Shown piece by piece: positions 25,372 to 33,265 of a stretch of 33,764 bases of DNA. This DNA comes from Microcystis sp. T1-4 (GTDB lineage Bacteria; Cyanobacteriota; Cyanobacteriia; Cyanobacteriales; Microcystaceae), in the NCBI RefSeq assembly GCF_000297435.1, contig NZ_CAIP01000004.1, forward strand, positions 1 to 33,764. Direction: 5' to 3'. Positions within the stretch are counted from its first letter, which is position 1. Each line of letters begins with the position of its first letter. The notes under the pieces were generated by a model, which ran no database searches, was not told where the DNA came from, and worked only from the letters and a program-made list of their open reading frames with translations. The translations under genes were made by a program, and so were the position numbers.

Positions 25372-26337
25372 TTAAGACTTTTGGGCGGTGGATAGTTTGG
25401 CCAATGCCAAGAAAGTGCATTCCCAGACTAAACGGGGTTGAACGTAGGCTAACAGCTGCCGGCGGGTTTTTTCCAAGATTTCTAAAATCGATCGCTCTCG
25501 TCGTCGTTGCCAATCCTCATACTGAAGATAACTCACATACCATAATTGGGTTTCCGTGTCAAGAGTTTGGGCGATAATTTTGGCTAATTCCAGTGCTTGG
25601 GAGAGTTTTAGGGGAAATTTGCTCAAAGATCGCGGTAAATCTTGGGGGAGACTATCGAGAAATTCTAAAGCGGCGATCGCTTCTCCGGGGCTACCTTGGG
25701 CTAAACCGATAATTGCCGGATAATTGAGAACGCGAGCGTGTCCGTTAGAGCGGAGGACTTGAGCGAGATTTTCTTCCGAAAGACGCTGAAAAGGGACCTG
25801 TTGACAGCGAGAAACGAGAGTGGGTAGTAAAGAGGAGGGACTGGGAGCAATCAGGATTAAAGTGGCTTTTCCAGGTTCCTCAAGCGTTTTTAAGAGGGCA
25901 TTTGCCGCCGATTCCGTCATGGTTTCTGCTGCCTCGATCACCACCACAGAGCGGGCCGATTCCAGGGGAGGACGACTTAAAAAGTTAGTAATCTCGCGAA
26001 TTTGTTCGATGCGGATTTGCGGGGGAGCTTTACGCTTGAGATTGCTTTCCTGTGCTTCTTTTGCGGTGAGCAGTTTGCCTTGGTGTTGATAAGTGGGTTC
26101 AATCCAGAGTAAATCGGGATGATTGCCCCCCAGAAAGCGTTTCAGGATTAATTCCCTTGTTTCCGGCGATCGCTCTCTAGTTAACAAGTCTTGACAGAAA
26201 CATTTGGCGGCCAGATTGCGTCCAATCCCCTTAGCGCCGGCGAATAAGTAAGCGGGAGCGATCGAATTGATTTCAAGCGCTCTTTGTAGTAGTTCAATGG
26301 CCTGATTTTGACCGATTAACCGTGACCAATCTATCAT
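25372..26337 (-). CDS. holB: DNA polymerase III delta-prime subunit
   Basis: 321 residues from ATG 26337 (MIDWSRLIGQNQAIELLQRA); the longer frame to 26394 would overlap the neighbouring gene and lacks family sequence. It is a clamp-loader AAA+ fold: degenerate P-loop FAGAKGIGRN (lysine lost, as usual for delta-prime), VVVIEAAETMTESAANALLKTLEEP and LVSRCQQVPF with the SRC arginine finger. It helps load the sliding clamp at replication forks. No four-Cys zinc module is visible. Confidence 0.9.
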   Translation of the reverse strand: MIDWSRLIGQNQAIELLQRALEINSIAPAYLFAGAKGIGRNLAAKCFCQDLLTRERSPETRELILKRFLGGNHPDLLWIEPTYQHQGKLLTAKEAQESNLKRKAPPQIRIEQIREITNFLSRPPLESARSVVVIEAAETMTESAANALLKTLEEPGKATLILIAPSPSSLLPTLVSRCQQVPFQRLSEENLAQVLRSNGHARVLNYPAIIGLAQGSPGEAIAALEFLDSLPQDLPRSLSKFPLKLSQALELAKIIAQTLDTETQLWYVSYLQYEDWQRRRERSILEILEKTRRQLLAYVQPRLVWECTFLALAKLSTAQKS

Positions 26338-26349
26338 CTTTTCCCTGCC

Positions 26350-26691
26350 ATGGCTCGCTATTCCTGTTCTTATTTTGTCGGAATTTCTCCTCATCAGACC
26401 GGGTTTTTATACGATGATATCCTGAGTTTGGGTGAATTTGAAATCATCAAGCGCCGGCCCGATGTGTTACTTTTATCGGAAGTTCCTAACGATGCTCTCT
26501 TTCCCCAGTTGGTGAAAGTGGAATTATTTATTCATCCCCCCACTAGCTCGGAACTTCAGATCGATTTATTGGTAAAAAATCATGAATTGCCCCTGAGAAC
26601 TAATAATCGTTGTCGGCAATTTTTCCAATCTATTCACCAGATTATTACCAACAATTATCAAGGTCAATCCCTGACCAGAATTACCGCTTAA
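26350..26691 (+). CDS. Conserved-looking hypothetical protein
   Basis: 113 residues, starting MARYSCSYFVGIS, with mixed alpha/beta character, no signal peptide or membrane helix. Its ATG is only 12 bases from the divergent holB ATG, so the two promoters must lie inside each other's coding sequence or be shared. I do not recognise the family. Codon use is like the core genes around it, which supports a real gene. Confidence 0.7.
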   Translation: MARYSCSYFVGISPHQTGFLYDDILSLGEFEIIKRRPDVLLLSEVPNDALFPQLVKVELFIHPPTSSELQIDLLVKNHELPLRTNNRCRQFFQSIHQIITNNYQGQSLTRITA

Positions 26692-26702
26692 CCCGATTGG
26701 TT

Positions 26703-26730
26703 CCTGTCTCCGTCAACTGACAAAGACAGG
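26703..26730 (+). terminator. Hairpin after the 113-residue gene
   Basis: CCTGTCT (26703-26709) pairs with AGACAGG (26724-26730) twelve bases after the stop. No T-run follows, so it may be a pause site or RNA end stabiliser and not a strong terminator. Confidence 0.4.
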
Positions 26731-26811
26731 GACAAAATACCATCTTATCACCGTGATTTAACTGGGGGGCTAACTTTTCCTTCAGATATAAGAAGGGAGG
26801 CACAATTATTT

Positions 26812-26876
26812 GTAGGATGGGTTAGCGGTAGCGTAACATAATCGGGCGTTGGGTTTCATGCTTCAACCCAACCTAC
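26812..26876. repeat. Palindromic GTAGGATGGGTT repeat
   Basis: GTAGGATGGGTT (26812-26823) and AACCCAACCTAC (26865-26876) are inverted repeats with one mismatch around a short middle. It is related in its ends to the TAGGGTGCGTTA repeats at 29455 and later. Nothing else was recognised in 26692-26988. Confidence 0.65.
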
Positions 26877-26988
26877 GTTCTTCCCTATCCTCTAAGAGAA
26901 TTTGGGTTCTGTTTTGATCATCTTCGACGATGAAAAAATGCTCTTTTTGGTGCTTGATGGATTGATCGAGAAAAAATCGGTAATTGCT

Positions 26989-29334
26989 TTAATTTTTGCC
27001 TTCCTTTGTCGATGTGAGCGGGGGAAATTGACGACGTAAAAGCAGGGAATTACTCACTACCATAACCGAACTAAAAGCCATCAAAGCTGCTGCTAGGGCC
27101 GGACTGAAAGCTAGACCCCAAGAAGGCAGTAATAAACCACCAGCAATGGGAATAGCAAAGGTATTATAACCCAAAGCCCAAAAAAGATTTTGTCGGATTT
27201 TTTGCCATGTAGCCAGACTTAAATGCAGAGATTGCACCACATCCTCTAGGCGATCGCTAATTAAAACGATCCCGGCTGTTTCCATGGCCACCTCCGTGCC
27301 ACCGGCCAGAGCAATACCGATGTTAGCCTGTCCTAGTGCAGGAGCATCATTGATACCATCCCCGACCATAGCCACGATTTTGCCCTCTTTTGTCTGTAGG
27401 TCGGCAATTAAGGCCGATTTTTCGGTGGGGGCAACTTCGGCATAAAATTGGCTAATACCCAAACTATTAGCGATCGCTGTCACCACTTCTTGGCGATCAC
27501 CACTGAGTAAAATCACCTCTAAACCGAGTTTTTGTAACTGATTCACGGTTGTTTGAGCATCGGGACGCAATCGGTCCTGAAAAGCGATCGCGCCGAGTAA
27601 TTGTTCTTCCATCCCCAGATAAATCACCGTTTTACCCGCTTGTAAAAGCTCTTGAATCCCCCTGATAGTTTCATCGATTTTAATGCCGTTCTGTGCCAAC
27701 CATTGCCGATTTCCTAGAACAATTTTCGACCCCTGCACCCTTGCCGAAACTCCCAATCCGGCCACAGTTTGAAAATCTTCCCCCGTCAGATTAGTAGGGG
27801 GAGTAACCGCGTCTAAAATCGCCTGAGCAAGAGGATGATTAGTACCACTCTCCACTACTGCCGCTAATTGTTGAATTTCCAGGGAATTAAGGATAGAAAA
27901 ACTCAAACAATCGGTAATTTCTGGATGACCTTGGCTAAGGGTTCCCGTTTTGTCAAAAACCACCGTTTGCAGTTGCGAGACGGTTTCCAAAACATCACCC
28001 CCTTTAATCAAAATACCCCTTTCGGCTGCTAAACTGGTTCCCACCAGTAGGGCCGTCGGTGTGGCTAAACCGAGAGCGCAGGGACAAGCGACCACAAGCA
28101 CGGAAATCGCTAATTTTAGGGACAAAAGTAGGGGAGAAGTGGGTTGAATCATCTCGTGGTGTCCTGTGGTTGACCCTAACACCTCTGGAAAGAGCCTAGT
28201 TCCCCAAAAATACCAAAAGAGCAGCACAATTAGGGCAATTATCATGACTCCGTAGGCAAAATAACCCGCTACCCGGTCCGCTATCTTCTGCACCGGGGCC
28301 TTGCGAGTTTGGGCTGATTCCACGGCTGCGATAATCTTAGCTAGGGTGGTATCGGTCCCCACCTGACGAGTTTGCACCGCAATCGCACCAGAGAGATTGA
28401 AACTGCCAGCAATGACTAGATCTCCCATTTCCTTAACCACCGGCAGCGATTCCCCCGTTAACAAAGCTTCATCTACCGTGGTTCTTCCCTGAATAATCTC
28501 CCCATCCACGGGAATTTTTTCCCCGGGTAAGACGCGCACCCATTCCCCGACGCGCAGCTGTTCCACGGGAATGGCCACGCCCACACGGTCATCTGTACTA
28601 CCAATCAGGTGAGCCACTGCCGGTTGTAGGGAGGTAAGCGCTTCTAAGTCTGCAGCCGCACGATGACGGGAATGCGCTTCTAGAGTCCGTCCGAGGAGAA
28701 TAAACCCTAACAGCATGACCGGTTCATCGAAAAAGCACTCTAGACCGAGATTAGGGAAGATAAGAGCCAAACAACTGGCTATATAGGCGCTACCTGTGCC
28801 TAAACTAACGAGAGTGTTCATATTTGGCATTCCGTGCCGTAATCCCCGCCAACCATCGATGAAAATATCGCGGCCGGGGAATAAAATGGCTAGGGTGGCT
28901 AAAGTCCAGTGAAAAGCAATACTTTGAAGGATGGGGATTTCCGGTCCCCCGATGTGGTGTAAGTGACCAATCAGGGAAAAAACCAGTAAACAACAAGCGA
29001 TCGCTAATCGGTATAATTGTTGTTGCCGTTCTTTTTGTTGGTTTTGCAGCCGTTGATTTTGTTGAGAAAGGGGAGTCGATGAGCTGCGCGGTTGGGTGGG
29101 GAATCCAATCGCGGTTAATTTTGCGGCTAACTGCTCTGGTGCGATCGCATCCGGTTGGTATTCAATCACGGCAATTTCCGTGATTAGATTAACTTGGGCC
29201 GATTTTACCCCTTGATTTTGGCTGAGTTGTCTTTCTACGGCACTCACACAGCCGGCGCATTTCATGCCTTTTACGTCTAGAGTAGCGGTTTTTAGTCCAG
29301 TTTCGGCGGCTAGGATCATAGAAAAAGTAGGCAA
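26989..29334 (-). CDS. ctaA: Copper-transporting P1B-type ATPase, CtaA-like
   Basis: 781 residues. An N-terminal metal-binding domain carries GMKCAGC, and residues 5-20 suggest the start could instead be Met6. Membrane helices follow, with the TGES actuator loop, the Cu(I)-type ACPCALGLATP in the sixth helix, DKTGTLS phosphorylation site, GTNHPLA (the HP motif) and GDGINDAPAL. It pumps monovalent copper. The N terminus (LDVKGMKCAGCVSAVERQL) resembles cyanobacterial CtaA, which feeds copper towards plastocyanin, more than PacS. No copper chaperone or regulator is adjacent. Confidence 0.9.
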   Translation of the reverse strand: MPTFSMILAAETGLKTATLDVKGMKCAGCVSAVERQLSQNQGVKSAQVNLITEIAVIEYQPDAIAPEQLAAKLTAIGFPTQPRSSSTPLSQQNQRLQNQQKERQQQLYRLAIACCLLVFSLIGHLHHIGGPEIPILQSIAFHWTLATLAILFPGRDIFIDGWRGLRHGMPNMNTLVSLGTGSAYIASCLALIFPNLGLECFFDEPVMLLGFILLGRTLEAHSRHRAAADLEALTSLQPAVAHLIGSTDDRVGVAIPVEQLRVGEWVRVLPGEKIPVDGEIIQGRTTVDEALLTGESLPVVKEMGDLVIAGSFNLSGAIAVQTRQVGTDTTLAKIIAAVESAQTRKAPVQKIADRVAGYFAYGVMIIALIVLLFWYFWGTRLFPEVLGSTTGHHEMIQPTSPLLLSLKLAISVLVVACPCALGLATPTALLVGTSLAAERGILIKGGDVLETVSQLQTVVFDKTGTLSQGHPEITDCLSFSILNSLEIQQLAAVVESGTNHPLAQAILDAVTPPTNLTGEDFQTVAGLGVSARVQGSKIVLGNRQWLAQNGIKIDETIRGIQELLQAGKTVIYLGMEEQLLGAIAFQDRLRPDAQTTVNQLQKLGLEVILLSGDRQEVVTAIANSLGISQFYAEVAPTEKSALIADLQTKEGKIVAMVGDGINDAPALGQANIGIALAGGTEVAMETAGIVLISDRLEDVVQSLHLSLATWQKIRQNLFWALGYNTFAIPIAGGLLLPSWGLAFSPALAAALMAFSSVMVVSNSLLLRRQFPPLTSTKEGKN

Positions 29335-29454
29335 GGATGGTCTTTACTTCTATCCTAGAAATTATCGACGGATTTTTAAACTATTTTGGCCTGTAGGGTT
29401 ACAGATAGATGAAATTTCATTACAGATAGCTGAAATTTCAGGTAGCCGATCTGG

Positions 29455-29532
29455 TAGGGTGCGTTAATGAAATGTAACGCACCTTATCTAATGTTCAAAA
29501 TTCGTGCGTTACGCTGACGCTAACACACCCTA
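29455..29532. repeat. 78-bp palindromic repeat, copy 1
   Basis: Starts TAGGGTGCGTTA and ends TAACACACCCTA; further full copies lie at 31776-31853 and 32809-32886, nearly identical. Flanks CTGG before and CTGG after are shared among copies. It has two internal inverted pieces (GTAACGCACC and GTGCGTTAC), so the transcript would fold strongly. The 813-base gap 29335-30147 holds this, a transposase-like remnant, three spaced motifs and a promoter with structured leader. Confidence 0.85.
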
Positions 29533-29588
29533 CTGGACTGACACAGCTAAAATAGGGCAATAGATAAGCTCAACTGAGGACATCAATC

Positions 29589-29660
29589 ATGGGAAGATGT
29601 AGGCGAGATAAAGTTCATCTGACAGTCGCACAACGAGAAAACTTTGAACAAATCAGTGGG
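29589..29660 (+). pseudogene. Possible transposase N-terminal remnant
   Basis: ATG 29589 with a GAGGA ribosome site. The first ~24 codons (MGRCRRDKVHLTVAQRENF) look like the helix-turn-helix start of IS630-type transposases. The frame stays open to 29792 but that part crosses the 40-bp repeats and looks non-coding. Weak call. Confidence 0.3.
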
Positions 29661-29706
29661 GGAGGGTTCATCACAGAGTATGCTAATCGGCATAACACGC
29701 TTATCG

Positions 29707-29803
29707 TAATATTATACGGAAAACTTCTCGCGATCACTCCATTTGAGTGTAATATACGGAAAGATTCTTTAAAAAATGCGTACTTGGCGTAATATACGGA
29801 AAA
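29707..29803. repeat. Three AATATACGGAAA motifs at exactly 40-bp spacing
   Basis: ATACGGAAA begins at 29714, 29754 and 29794, each preceded by TAAT or an AT-rich run (GTAATAT). The third copy is part of a near-palindrome, ATACGGAAAATTTCCGCAT. Even 40-bp phasing is close to four helical turns. Confidence 0.55.
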
Positions 29804-29869
29804 TTTCCGCATAATATATAGTTAGGTGGCTGACATAGTGAACCAATTAATAAAAAATATTAAAAACTC

Positions 29870-29899
29870 TTGACATTAAAAGAATTTCACTGATATGCT
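29870..29899 (+). promoter_or_regulatory. Strong sigma70 promoter with extended -10
   Basis: TTGACA (29870-29875), 18 bases, then TGA-TATGCT (29891-29899), an extended -10 box. Transcription would begin near 29906, about 240 bases before the ATG at 30148. Confidence 0.55.
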
Positions 29900-29905
29900 T
29901 ACAAC

Positions 29906-30005
29906 GAAGCTATTAGCTCTGGACTGGTAGCTTGTCAGTACCTTTGCCGGCCGCGGCCGAAGCGAAGTGCTATCTCCCTGGTTCGTCCCGGGGAGATACT
30001 TAACT
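29906..30005 (+). ncRNA. Candidate structured leader or small RNA
   Basis: Begins at the predicted start site. AAGCTA and TAGCTT pair around a 15-base loop, a GC-rich GGCCGCGGCC palindrome follows, and TATCTCCC pairs with GGGAGATA (8 bp). There is no long T-run at the end. It could be a small RNA or a 5' leader of the 30148 gene. No known family recognised. Confidence 0.35.
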
Positions 30006-30147
30006 TTACTAGACTGTTCACGACTCATTTAGGATCGCTATAGCAATAAGTACCTAAGCAAAATTAATTACACATATCTAACCCCGCTCTTGCCTCTTGC
30101 CTCTTGCCTATCTTCACTAGGAAATTAATTTTGCACGACTACTTAAG

Positions 30148-31722
30148 ATGTTAATTACCATTCAATTCCCATTTATTGATTCAAGGACATTTGTTAGCAA
30201 TAACACTCAGAAATTAGTTGTTCCTTCGTGGTTAATTCCTGTTCCTGATCATGATTTTATACGGTCCTTTGGGATAATAAGGAGACGACCACTGGGAGGA
30301 TTAACAGGCTGGGTTGGTGAAAGTTATATCTGCGAAGCACATAATGCTATATGTTTTCAAGGTATGCAACCATTCTTTAATGGTTTAGATAAATTGATTA
30401 AGTTCAAGGTCGTTTTTAGAAGACTTTTTTTTGATGGCTTATCAGTTGGAAAATTTGAAATCGGATTAGCTGCTTGGTATTCTGAAGAGGAATCATTCTC
30501 GCCTTTTGAACTATCAGCCGATGAAATGAGACAGCTTCTTCTCCATGTTCTGAAGCTACCTGTTTTAGTACGGGACTCCCGTGAAAAATTTATACAGTGT
30601 CAGCTGTGGCAAGCAGGGCAACCAATAGCTAGATTATATGCAGCTAGCACTTCCCTCAAACAAGATTGCGGGCGAGTAAATATTGAAGATTGGTGGATTC
30701 AGCCCTGTGAGCCTTTAATTCTTCTAATTACAGATCAAGAAGATCTCGTCGTCACATATCGAGAAGACTGTAAGTTTTTAAAAATCCCTTGTGGGGTTGG
30801 AACTCTCTCTCATCACATCATTCCACTTGAGGGGAAAAATATACCCATGTGGTTAATTGAAGGTATATGTGATAGGTTTTCGAGGTTATCCTCCCTAGAA
30901 TCCCTAGAATTTGATACATTAAGACAGCTTAGGATTTTTCTTCTACGTCTTCATGCAGAACAAAAATGCTTGAGAGGAATCCTACGAAATATATCTACTG
31001 GAAAGCTTGAGATTAGTAAGAGAAGCGAAAAATCACGGATACTTCAAGAATATCTGAATCAAGCGACAAAGCGAATTAAGAGGCTAAATGAACACGCAGA
31101 TAAAAGAGTAGAAGCAGACGTAGGAGAATTAGCTCGCAAAGCAGAAGATTACTTTGCTCCTGGAGAACGAGATGCTCTTTTCAATGCATTGAAAATTATA
31201 GATATTGAGAAAAACATATTTCACAAAGTGGAAAATTTTGTATCGCCATCTACTATAATAAAAAATCAATTCACAGGAGCAATCACCATGACACAGAACA
31301 AAGGTAACGTGAATATTAGTGATACTCAAGGAAATGTCAGCGGGGTTGCTGCTGCTGAAAATCAAACAATGACAGGGGTAGCGATTGGAGCAATCAGCGG
31401 CTCTGTCACGAACACTATTAATCAACTCCCCACCTCATCAAATCCAGATATTCCAGGCATCAAAGAGTTGTTAGCTCAACTGCAAGCAGCAATCAAAGCT
31501 GAGTCTGAATTACCCGATGAGGATAAAGCCGAAGCCCTAGAGCAGGTAAAAACGCTGGCAGAAGCAGGGCAAAAACCTGAAGATAATGTTCTTCAAAAGG
31601 CGGCAAAAACATCTATGAAAATCCTGAAAGGGACAGTTGCTAGTTTGCCAGATGCTGCTAAATTGGCTGAGTCATGTGCAAAGCTACTACCTGCGATCGC
31701 TACATTGCTTGCATTGGTTTAG
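30148..31722 (+). CDS. Hypothetical protein with amyloid-like linker and C-terminal helical domain
   Basis: 524 residues, no signal peptide. The N-terminal ~290 residues are beta-rich and unrecognised. A coiled-coil region follows (about 295-350). Residues about 372-424 are a Gly/Asn/Thr-rich run of short strands (FTGAITMTQNKGNVNIS, QGNVSGVAAAENQ, AISGSVTN), like bacterial amyloid-signalling motifs that join sensors to effectors. The last ~95 residues (IKELLAQLQAAIKAE, then EALEQVKTLAEAGQKPE) form a helical domain, ending in LLPAIATLLAL, that I have seen at the end of many cyanobacterial proteins; its hydrophobic end could touch membranes. It looks like part of a regulated defence or cell-death protein, but no catalytic motif is seen. 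Confidence 0.8.
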   Translation: MLITIQFPFIDSRTFVSNNTQKLVVPSWLIPVPDHDFIRSFGIIRRRPLGGLTGWVGESYICEAHNAICFQGMQPFFNGLDKLIKFKVVFRRLFFDGLSVGKFEIGLAAWYSEEESFSPFELSADEMRQLLLHVLKLPVLVRDSREKFIQCQLWQAGQPIARLYAASTSLKQDCGRVNIEDWWIQPCEPLILLITDQEDLVVTYREDCKFLKIPCGVGTLSHHIIPLEGKNIPMWLIEGICDRFSRLSSLESLEFDTLRQLRIFLLRLHAEQKCLRGILRNISTGKLEISKRSEKSRILQEYLNQATKRIKRLNEHADKRVEADVGELARKAEDYFAPGERDALFNALKIIDIEKNIFHKVENFVSPSTIIKNQFTGAITMTQNKGNVNISDTQGNVSGVAAAENQTMTGVAIGAISGSVTNTINQLPTSSNPDIPGIKELLAQLQAAIKAESELPDEDKAEALEQVKTLAEAGQKPEDNVLQKAAKTSMKILKGTVASLPDAAKLAESCAKLLPAIATLLALV

Positions 31723-31775
31723 TGCGATCGCTGATCTTGTAGGGTGGGTTGACGGCAGTGCGATCGCCGATCTGG

Positions 31776-31853
31776 TAGGGTGCGTTAATGAAATGTAACG
31801 CACCTTATCTAATGTTCAAAATTCGTGCGTTACGCTAACGCTAACACACCCTA
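31776..31853. repeat. 78-bp palindromic repeat, copy 2
   Basis: Nearly identical to copy 1. A fragment of the same left end follows at 31878-31906 (TAGGGTGCGTTAATGAAG). The 283-base gap 31723-32005 contains only these repeats and three HIP1 octamers near its start. Confidence 0.85.
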
Positions 31854-32005
31854 CTGGACTGTTTCAGTGCGATCTTGTAGGGTGCGTTAATGAAGTGTAA
31901 CGTACCGATGATATTTTGCAGGTTTATGCCGACAATTTTATGGGTTGCTCTAGAACCGGAAAATTCTGAATTATCTGTGGGAGTGTAATCCCATAGTAAA
32001 GTGCT

Positions 32006-32227
32006 TTATAAAAGCTCAACAAATTCGTCAACGCTCAAGCCGACTTGCCGAATAATTGCGCGTAAAGTACCTCGATCTAGTTCTTTATGATCTGGTACCG
32101 AGACTGTTGTTTTGGGAGCTTCACGTACTAAAATCATGTGACTTCCACGCTGACGCTCTACGGCAAAGCCTATTTGCTCAAGTGCTTTTACACATTCTGC
32201 GCCTGAGATAACACGTAATTTACTCAT
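32006..32227 (-). CDS. hicA: HicA-family mRNA interferase toxin
   Basis: 73 residues. The double-stranded-RNA-binding-like fold has the catalytic His in RQRGSHMILVRE and the typical end RGTLRAIIRQVGLSVDEFVELL. HicA cleaves mRNA when freed from HicB. Its start overlaps the hicB stop by 4 bases (ATGA type), so it is translationally coupled after the antitoxin. Confidence 0.92.
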   Translation of the reverse strand: MSKLRVISGAECVKALEQIGFAVERQRGSHMILVREAPKTTVSVPDHKELDRGTLRAIIRQVGLSVDEFVELL

Positions 32228-32481
32228 ACCAGAATGACCTCAACCGTATCATTGGGAACAGGTTCACCCCGATCCTGTAAAACTTCGATATACAGAGCGA
32301 TTGCCTCTTCAATATTGGCTAGAGCCTCCTCACGAGTTTTTCCCTGGCTAATACATCCTGGCAAACTAGGAACTTCGACAACAAAGTAACTATCCTCACC
32401 AGGATAGAGAAGTACTTTACGGCTGGATTCAGCTTGTGGTTTAACCATAATCATTGCTCGATAACTATTTGGTTGTTTCAT
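32224..32481 (-). CDS. hicB: HicB-family antitoxin
   Basis: 85 residues. The partial RNase H fold is shown by YFVVEVPSLPGCISQGKTREEALANIEEAI. No separate DNA-binding domain is seen, so this is the short HicB form. It is first in the operon, before hicA, the reverse of the order in E. coli. An internal Met at residue 13 could be an alternative start. Confidence 0.9.
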   Translation of the reverse strand: MKQPNSYRAMIMVKPQAESSRKVLLYPGEDSYFVVEVPSLPGCISQGKTREEALANIEEAIALYIEVLQDRGEPVPNDTVEVILV

Positions 32482-32553
32482 TCAAATATTAACATTTTAT
32501 GTTCTAGAACCAGTGTGATGCCGAAGGCACTGCGTAGCAGCACGCCGCTCTTG

Positions 32554-32580
32554 TAGGGTGCGTTAACGAAGTGTAACGGT
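32554..32580. repeat. Fragment of the 78-bp repeat
   Basis: The left end TAGGGTGCGTTAACGAAG only, as at 31878. The 574-base gap 32482-33055 holds repeat pieces, a structured stretch and the left end of an insertion sequence. Confidence 0.7.
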
Positions 32581-32647
32581 GCGATTCGTTTCTAGGGGAA
32601 TAAATAGCCTAGAGTGCTGATAAAACAGCATAACTGACAAAAAGGAT

Positions 32648-32795
32648 GTAGGTGAAAGACCTACCCTGTAAGGGACACAGTGACTCCCGACCTGCCCCCA
32701 GTGACTGGACTCGGAAATCTAGAGGCTGAAGCGGGGAACAAGGACGCAATCAGAGCCAAAACAGATAGGCGCAAGGAGCGTTAACGGGGAGTATG
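32648..32795 (+). other. Structured stretch, possible RNA or intron fragment
   Basis: GTAGGT-GAAAG-ACCTAC (32648-32664) is a perfect 6-bp hairpin, directly followed by CCCT-GTA-AGGG (32664-32674). Later come two AGTGACT copies and a GC-rich purine run. There is no open frame. The pattern recalls a group II intron domain I or another folded RNA, but no diagnostic 5' end was found. Confidence 0.3.
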
Positions 32796-32808
32796 ATCGC
32801 CGCTCTGG

Positions 32809-32886
32809 TAGGGTGTGTTAATGAAATGTAACGCACCTTATCTAATGTTCAAAATTCCTGCGTTACGCTGACGCTAACACACCCTA
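32809..32886. repeat. 78-bp palindromic repeat, copy 3
   Basis: Full copy, with TAGGGTGTGTTA as its left end. Confidence 0.85.
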
Positions 32887-32900
32887 CTGGACTGTTTTAG

Positions 32901-32960
32901 TTAATGAAATGTAACGCACCTTATCTAATGTTCAAAATTCCTGCGTTACGCTGACGCTAA
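32901..32960. repeat. 78-bp palindromic repeat, copy 4, cut by an insertion sequence
   Basis: Matches the interior of copy 3 from TTAATGAAAT to ACGCTAA, then breaks off where ATGGGAGCATCCCAATTTTG begins. The missing right part should lie beyond the right end of the inserted element, outside this window. Confidence 0.8.
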
Positions 32961-33055
32961 ATGGGAGCATCCCAATTTTGCAATAAGTATAAATGCTTAG
33001 AGACTAAAAACGTTAGCTAAGGCAAAATAAAGAGAAACAATTAAACGGTAGAATC

Positions 33056-33265
33056 ATGAATACAGACCAAAAAGAACAACTAGATCAACATTTAAAAGCC
33101 ATTGCTCAAATTCTAGTCGATAATACCCCAGAAGAACAACTACGTAGCTTTGAGGGCATTGAAACCGCCCTGCGAGACCATTGGCTGACTACATTGGGTC
33201 CTGCCATAGGCAATTTTTTTTTGAATCAGCAACAGGAACCCAAGCAGGGCGAACCAAAAGCGTAA
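33056..33265 (+). CDS. ISKra4-like transposase, N-terminal frame
   Basis: 69 residues (MNTDQKEQLDQHLKAIAQIL...). It resembles the start of transposases common in Microcystis. It contains a run of nine Ts (33214-33222), after which the -1 frame stays open into the main transposase. Read straight on, it ends at TAA 33263. Confidence 0.8.
   Translation: MNTDQKEQLDQHLKAIAQILVDNTPEEQLRSFEGIETALRDHWLTTLGPAIGNFFLNQQQEPKQGEPKA

Noticed and set aside
29966..29999. tRNA T-arm-like GGTTCGTCCC within the structured leader
   Set aside because: No acceptor, D or anticodon arms can be drawn around it.
31926..31988. 20-codon frame MPTILWVALEPEN between a repeat fragment and hicA
   Set aside because: Too short, no ribosome site and no family; at most a gene remnant.
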